Source: Chryseobacterium daecheongense | GTDB taxonomy: Bacteria; Bacteroidota; Bacteroidia; Flavobacteriales; Weeksellaceae | NCBI RefSeq assembly: GCF_003729955.1 | Contig: NZ_RJTX01000002.1 | Location: 372,001-436,000 of the forward strand | DNA length: 64,000 nt | Direction of reading: 5' to 3' | Part shown: positions 61,787-64,000 of the stretch, one piece after another | Position numbering within the stretch: position 1 is the first letter of the stretch | Layout: each line of letters opens with the position of its first letter | Made by a program: the position numbers and the translations under genes | Notes under the pieces: generated by a model | The model's database searches: none | The model's input: only the letters and a program-made list of their open reading frames with translations | Told to the model about the DNA's origin: nothing

Positions 61787-62023
61787 TTAATCTCCAACAG
61801 GTGGATCGATGCAAGGACATCCTTCCGGCAGTTCATAGCAGAAAATAAGGGTGTCAAGGCATACAATGTTTCCTGTTCCGCCACCATTATTAGTTCCGCC
61901 GCCATTCGTTGTTCCACTGCCTTCTTCACCGCCTATAGCCTCATTTCCACCAACGATAAGCATTTGTTCCTTTCTTGATAATTTTTTAAGCTTCGAATTG
62001 GATTTAATTTCTTTTTTATTCAT
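61787..62023 (-). CDS. Double-glycine-type Cys-rich peptide, gene 1 of the tandem pair
   Basis: 78 residues. Leader KSNSKLKKLSRKEQMLIVGG with a true GG at ~25-26, a Gly/Thr/Asn-rich spacer (GTTNGGGTNNGGGTG) and a C-terminal part with four cysteines spaced C-x6-C-x6-C-x-C. Leader and spacer match the next gene, while the Cys core differs, so the pair looks like a duplicated scaffold with diverged cores. It is 16 bases upstream of gene 2 on the same strand. Product class (bacteriocin, RiPP or signalling peptide) is unproven. Confidence 0.75.
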   Translation of the reverse strand: MNKKEIKSNSKLKKLSRKEQMLIVGGNEAIGGEEGSGTTNGGGTNNGGGTGNIVCLDTLIFCYELPEGCPCIDPPVGD

Positions 62024-62338
62024 ATGCTCTAATATTTTATGGTATTGTTCTTTATAAAACTGAATAACGTAAAATTAAAAATTAATGATTGTTCTTGTAA
62101 CGGATTATTTGGTAATGATACCATTAATTTCGGAATTGTTTTTAATGTCCAGTAAATGAATGTGTTGTGTTGGGTTTTGTGATTGACTTTTTATAAAAAG
62201 TTATAGTCTTTTTTATAAAATATCAGGTAACGGCCTTTTTTTATAGTCCGGCTTGAACAACATTTGCAATAGAATTTCTTGCAGGAATATTCCAACAGAT
62301 TATATAAATCATTCAACCAGATCCTAAATATTACAATT
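62024..62338. other. Intergenic region upstream of the peptide genes and T9SS gene
   Basis: 315 bases without a gene between divergent units. A small palindrome TGGTA-ATGA-TACCA lies at 62110-62123 and could be an operator. No two-box promoter could be placed with confidence on either strand. Confidence 0.4.
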
Positions 62339-63364
62339 ATGAAAACTAAATATTTACTCATTATCATTGCCTTTTTTTTCAAAGTTAAGGCACAGCCCAC
62401 GATCACAAGTGCAGATATTATTAATGGGACTTTTCAATTTACAGAAATCAGTTTTAATCAGGGAGTTTATACTCCGGGTAATGGAGGTGCTAATGTAACC
62501 TGGGACTTTTCTAATGTTCAGGGAACTGTAGGAGGAGTAAAACTTCTTTACGGAAACTGTTCTTCGTCTGTTCCTGAATGTGCATCATTTCCGACGGCAA
62601 ACAGATATGTGGTAAGTTTAGACAATAGCGGAAACCAAAGTGATGACAAGAATTTATTTAGAGTGACCAGTACTCAGTTTGAAGCCATAGGGGCAAGGAA
62701 TATTGCCAATAACTTTACCCTTACTTATACGGATACTCCTATTGAACTAAAATTTCCCACCACTTATTTACAGTCTTTTACGGATACCTCTTCCTATACG
62801 GTAAATGGAGTAACTACCAATACCAATGATGTAATTACCGTAGACGGATATGGTACTGTGAAAACTCCGGCAGGGACATATACTAATGTTCTGAGAGTAA
62901 AAAAAGCAAGTACCGTCAATATAAGCATGGGAGGTTCTACTGTATCAACCACTCAAATTACTACCTATACCTGGTATAAAAATAACAGGGAACAGATTGC
63001 AGGATTTTCGGTTTCTAATATGACATTTCCTATGCCACAGGCACTGCCTTCAACATTTCAGTATACTACCAATGCAACGAATTTAGCGGTTAAGGAAACT
63101 TTTGTAGAAAAACCGGCGGTTTTATATCCCAATCCTACAAAAGACGGAAAAGTATGGATCGATATTAAAAACAACAGCATGAAATCCATTTCAGTATATG
63201 ATATCTCCGGTAAAAATATACTGACTCTGCCAGCAAGTCAAACAAAACAGACAGAAGGGAAGTATATGGTTGATCTTCAAAGCTATCCGGATGGAAGTTA
63301 TATCATAAAAGTGGAAACAGATCAGAATACGGTTTCCAAAACCATACAGCTGATGCAAAAATAA
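62339..63364 (+). CDS. T9SS type A sorting domain protein
   Basis: 341 residues from ATG 62339 (MKTKYLLIIIAFFFKVKAQ signal); an upstream frame to 62279 hides this signal and is rejected. The mature region is beta-rich and Thr/Asn-rich. The last ~80 residues (LYPNPTKDGKVWIDIKN, ISVYDISGKNILTL, YPDGSYIIKVETDQNTVSKTIQLMQK) are a type A sorting tail that sends the protein through the type IX secretion system to the surface. The N-terminal cargo domain has no recognised activity. It precedes lipoprotein 3 by 21 bases. Confidence 0.88.
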   Translation: MKTKYLLIIIAFFFKVKAQPTITSADIINGTFQFTEISFNQGVYTPGNGGANVTWDFSNVQGTVGGVKLLYGNCSSSVPECASFPTANRYVVSLDNSGNQSDDKNLFRVTSTQFEAIGARNIANNFTLTYTDTPIELKFPTTYLQSFTDTSSYTVNGVTTNTNDVITVDGYGTVKTPAGTYTNVLRVKKASTVNISMGGSTVSTTQITTYTWYKNNREQIAGFSVSNMTFPMPQALPSTFQYTTNATNLAVKETFVEKPAVLYPNPTKDGKVWIDIKNNSMKSISVYDISGKNILTLPASQTKQTEGKYMVDLQSYPDGSYIIKVETDQNTVSKTIQLMQK

Positions 63365-63385
63365 AATTTTAATTAAATAAGAATT

Positions 63386-63889
63386 ATGAAACGAATCAAT
63401 TTACGCCAGACACTTAAACAGGTATTTGTTTTTCTATTAACAGCATTATTTTTAGGTATTGCCTCTTCATGCAGTAATGACGATGACGATAATGGGAATG
63501 GAGAGGGAAATGGTGGCGGAACTAGCGGAGCCAATTATAAAATAACCGTTACATTGAATGGAGTAAATTCTACGGACGATTATGTTTCGGTGGTCGCTTC
63601 AGGCAGCAATCATCAAAACAGCAGTTCTATCTGGAAAATCAATGGAACCACACAAAACGGACAGACAGCAGTAGGATTGGATAAGAATAATTTTTCAGGT
63701 TCCACTAAAACCTATATTATTGAGACCAATTCTCCTATCGCAGCTTTATCTGCCTCCATTCAGGTTGTTAATTTTAATTCCACGATTACCGGGTCTTATA
63801 AAATTGAAAAAAATAATGATACAGTAGTTAATGAAACGATCAATCTAACCACCAATGGTGCTGATTTTACCAAACACTATACATTCTAA
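63386..63889 (+). CDS. Small lipoprotein, family member 3 of 3
   Basis: 167 residues. Lipobox region ALFLGIASSCSNDDDDNGNG (Cys ~29), a Gly-rich linker, then a beta-rich domain (YKITVTLNGVNSTDDYVSVVAS... TYIIETNSPIAALSASIQVVNF) ending in HYTF. The first 35 residues are nearly those of the gene at 59191, but the mature domain is different, so signal region and domain have separate histories. Function unknown. The downstream spacer repeats that of lipoprotein 2. Confidence 0.78.
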   Translation: MKRINLRQTLKQVFVFLLTALFLGIASSCSNDDDDNGNGEGNGGGTSGANYKITVTLNGVNSTDDYVSVVASGSNHQNSSSIWKINGTTQNGQTAVGLDKNNFSGSTKTYIIETNSPIAALSASIQVVNFNSTITGSYKIEKNNDTVVNETINLTTNGADFTKHYTF

Positions 63890-63952
63890 ATGATAACTTT
63901 TTAAGAAGCAGTGATGTTTCGCATAACTTTTGTACTTGAATTATTTTAAGAG

Positions 63953-64000
63953 ATGAAGTAGTTTTTTCATGCTGATAATTTTGTATTAAAAAGAGACACT
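63953..64000 (+). repeat. Duplicated promoter-region segment, copy 2
   Basis: Matches 59665-59712 at 45 of 48 bases, including a TAATTTTG box at 63976-63983. It runs to the window edge, so the true extent is unknown. Confidence 0.85.

Noticed and set aside
61771..61929. N-terminal extension of the second peptide gene
   Set aside because: It overlaps the first peptide gene and places the leader motif in mid-protein; the ATG at 61770 gives a normal leader.

Overview
The window looks like chromosomal DNA from a member of the Bacteroidota, most likely Flavobacteriales / Weeksellaceae and close to Chryseobacterium. The basis is the AT-rich composition, the many promoters of the TTG-N18-23-TAnnTTTG type used by the Bacteroidota primary sigma factor, a type A T9SS sorting tail, Bacteroidota-typical families (GSCFA, DUF5683, DUF6438, long-form LepB, WbqC, TPR-AraC regulators), and double-glycine-type peptides with KKLSRKEQ leaders. 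No 16S gene is present, so genus is inference.

Layout. 0-3.2 kb: end of a surface polysaccharide locus (glycosyltransferase end, Wzx-like flippase, FkbM methyltransferase). 3.3-19.9 kb: housekeeping genes (DUF2461, two DEAD-box helicases, DUF47-PiT phosphate pair, polyprenyl synthase, GSCFA-DUF4269-TatD, obg-adk-hpt, an ABC-F ATPase). 20-21 kb: a very AT-rich PutAbiC-like gene, probably phage defence. 21.2-22.5 kb: purA. 22.5-27.6 kb: a minus-strand four-gene cluster with two large unrecognised proteins that share an R-x-WFN...ISDG domain, plus a muramidase and a TIGR02594-type hydrolase. 27.6-28.9 kb: AT-rich switch point in gene direction with two perfect inverted DnaA boxes before parAB. 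28-43.2 kb: almost purely plus-strand run (tonB, parA, parB, DUF5683, dapB, lepB, WbqC, S8 protease, lipocalin, OmpA, a four-gene DprE1/DprE2-type polyprenyl-phosphoryl-arabinose cassette, PrcB-like lipoprotein, cysteine desulfurase, thioredoxin).

43.3-48.5 kb: three identical tRNA-Asp genes, the N-terminal relic of a tyrosine integrase, then a small GC-richer island (NTF2-like, esterase, VOC, SDR, Crp/Fnr regulator, pirin). Two near-identical TTGAT-N4-ATCAA palindromes flank the regulator gene; its recognition helix carries E-xx-SR, so a local regulon is predicted. 48.5-52.4 kb: Cache-LytTR sensor-regulator divergent from a Haem_bd / cytochrome P460 fusion, then an L,D-transpeptidase. 52.4-64 kb: retropepsin-PDZ protein, esterase, TPR histidine kinase and response regulator, outer membrane barrel, three related small lipoproteins, a TPR-AraC regulator, two tandem Cys-rich double-glycine-type peptide genes and a T9SS cargo protein. 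The last 48 bases repeat the promoter region before the AraC gene, so a duplicated module probably continues past the edge.

No complete mobile element, CRISPR array or rRNA gene was seen. The best candidates for something undescribed are the WFN/ISDG four-gene cluster, the tandem peptides, and the Fnr-box island beside tRNA-Asp.
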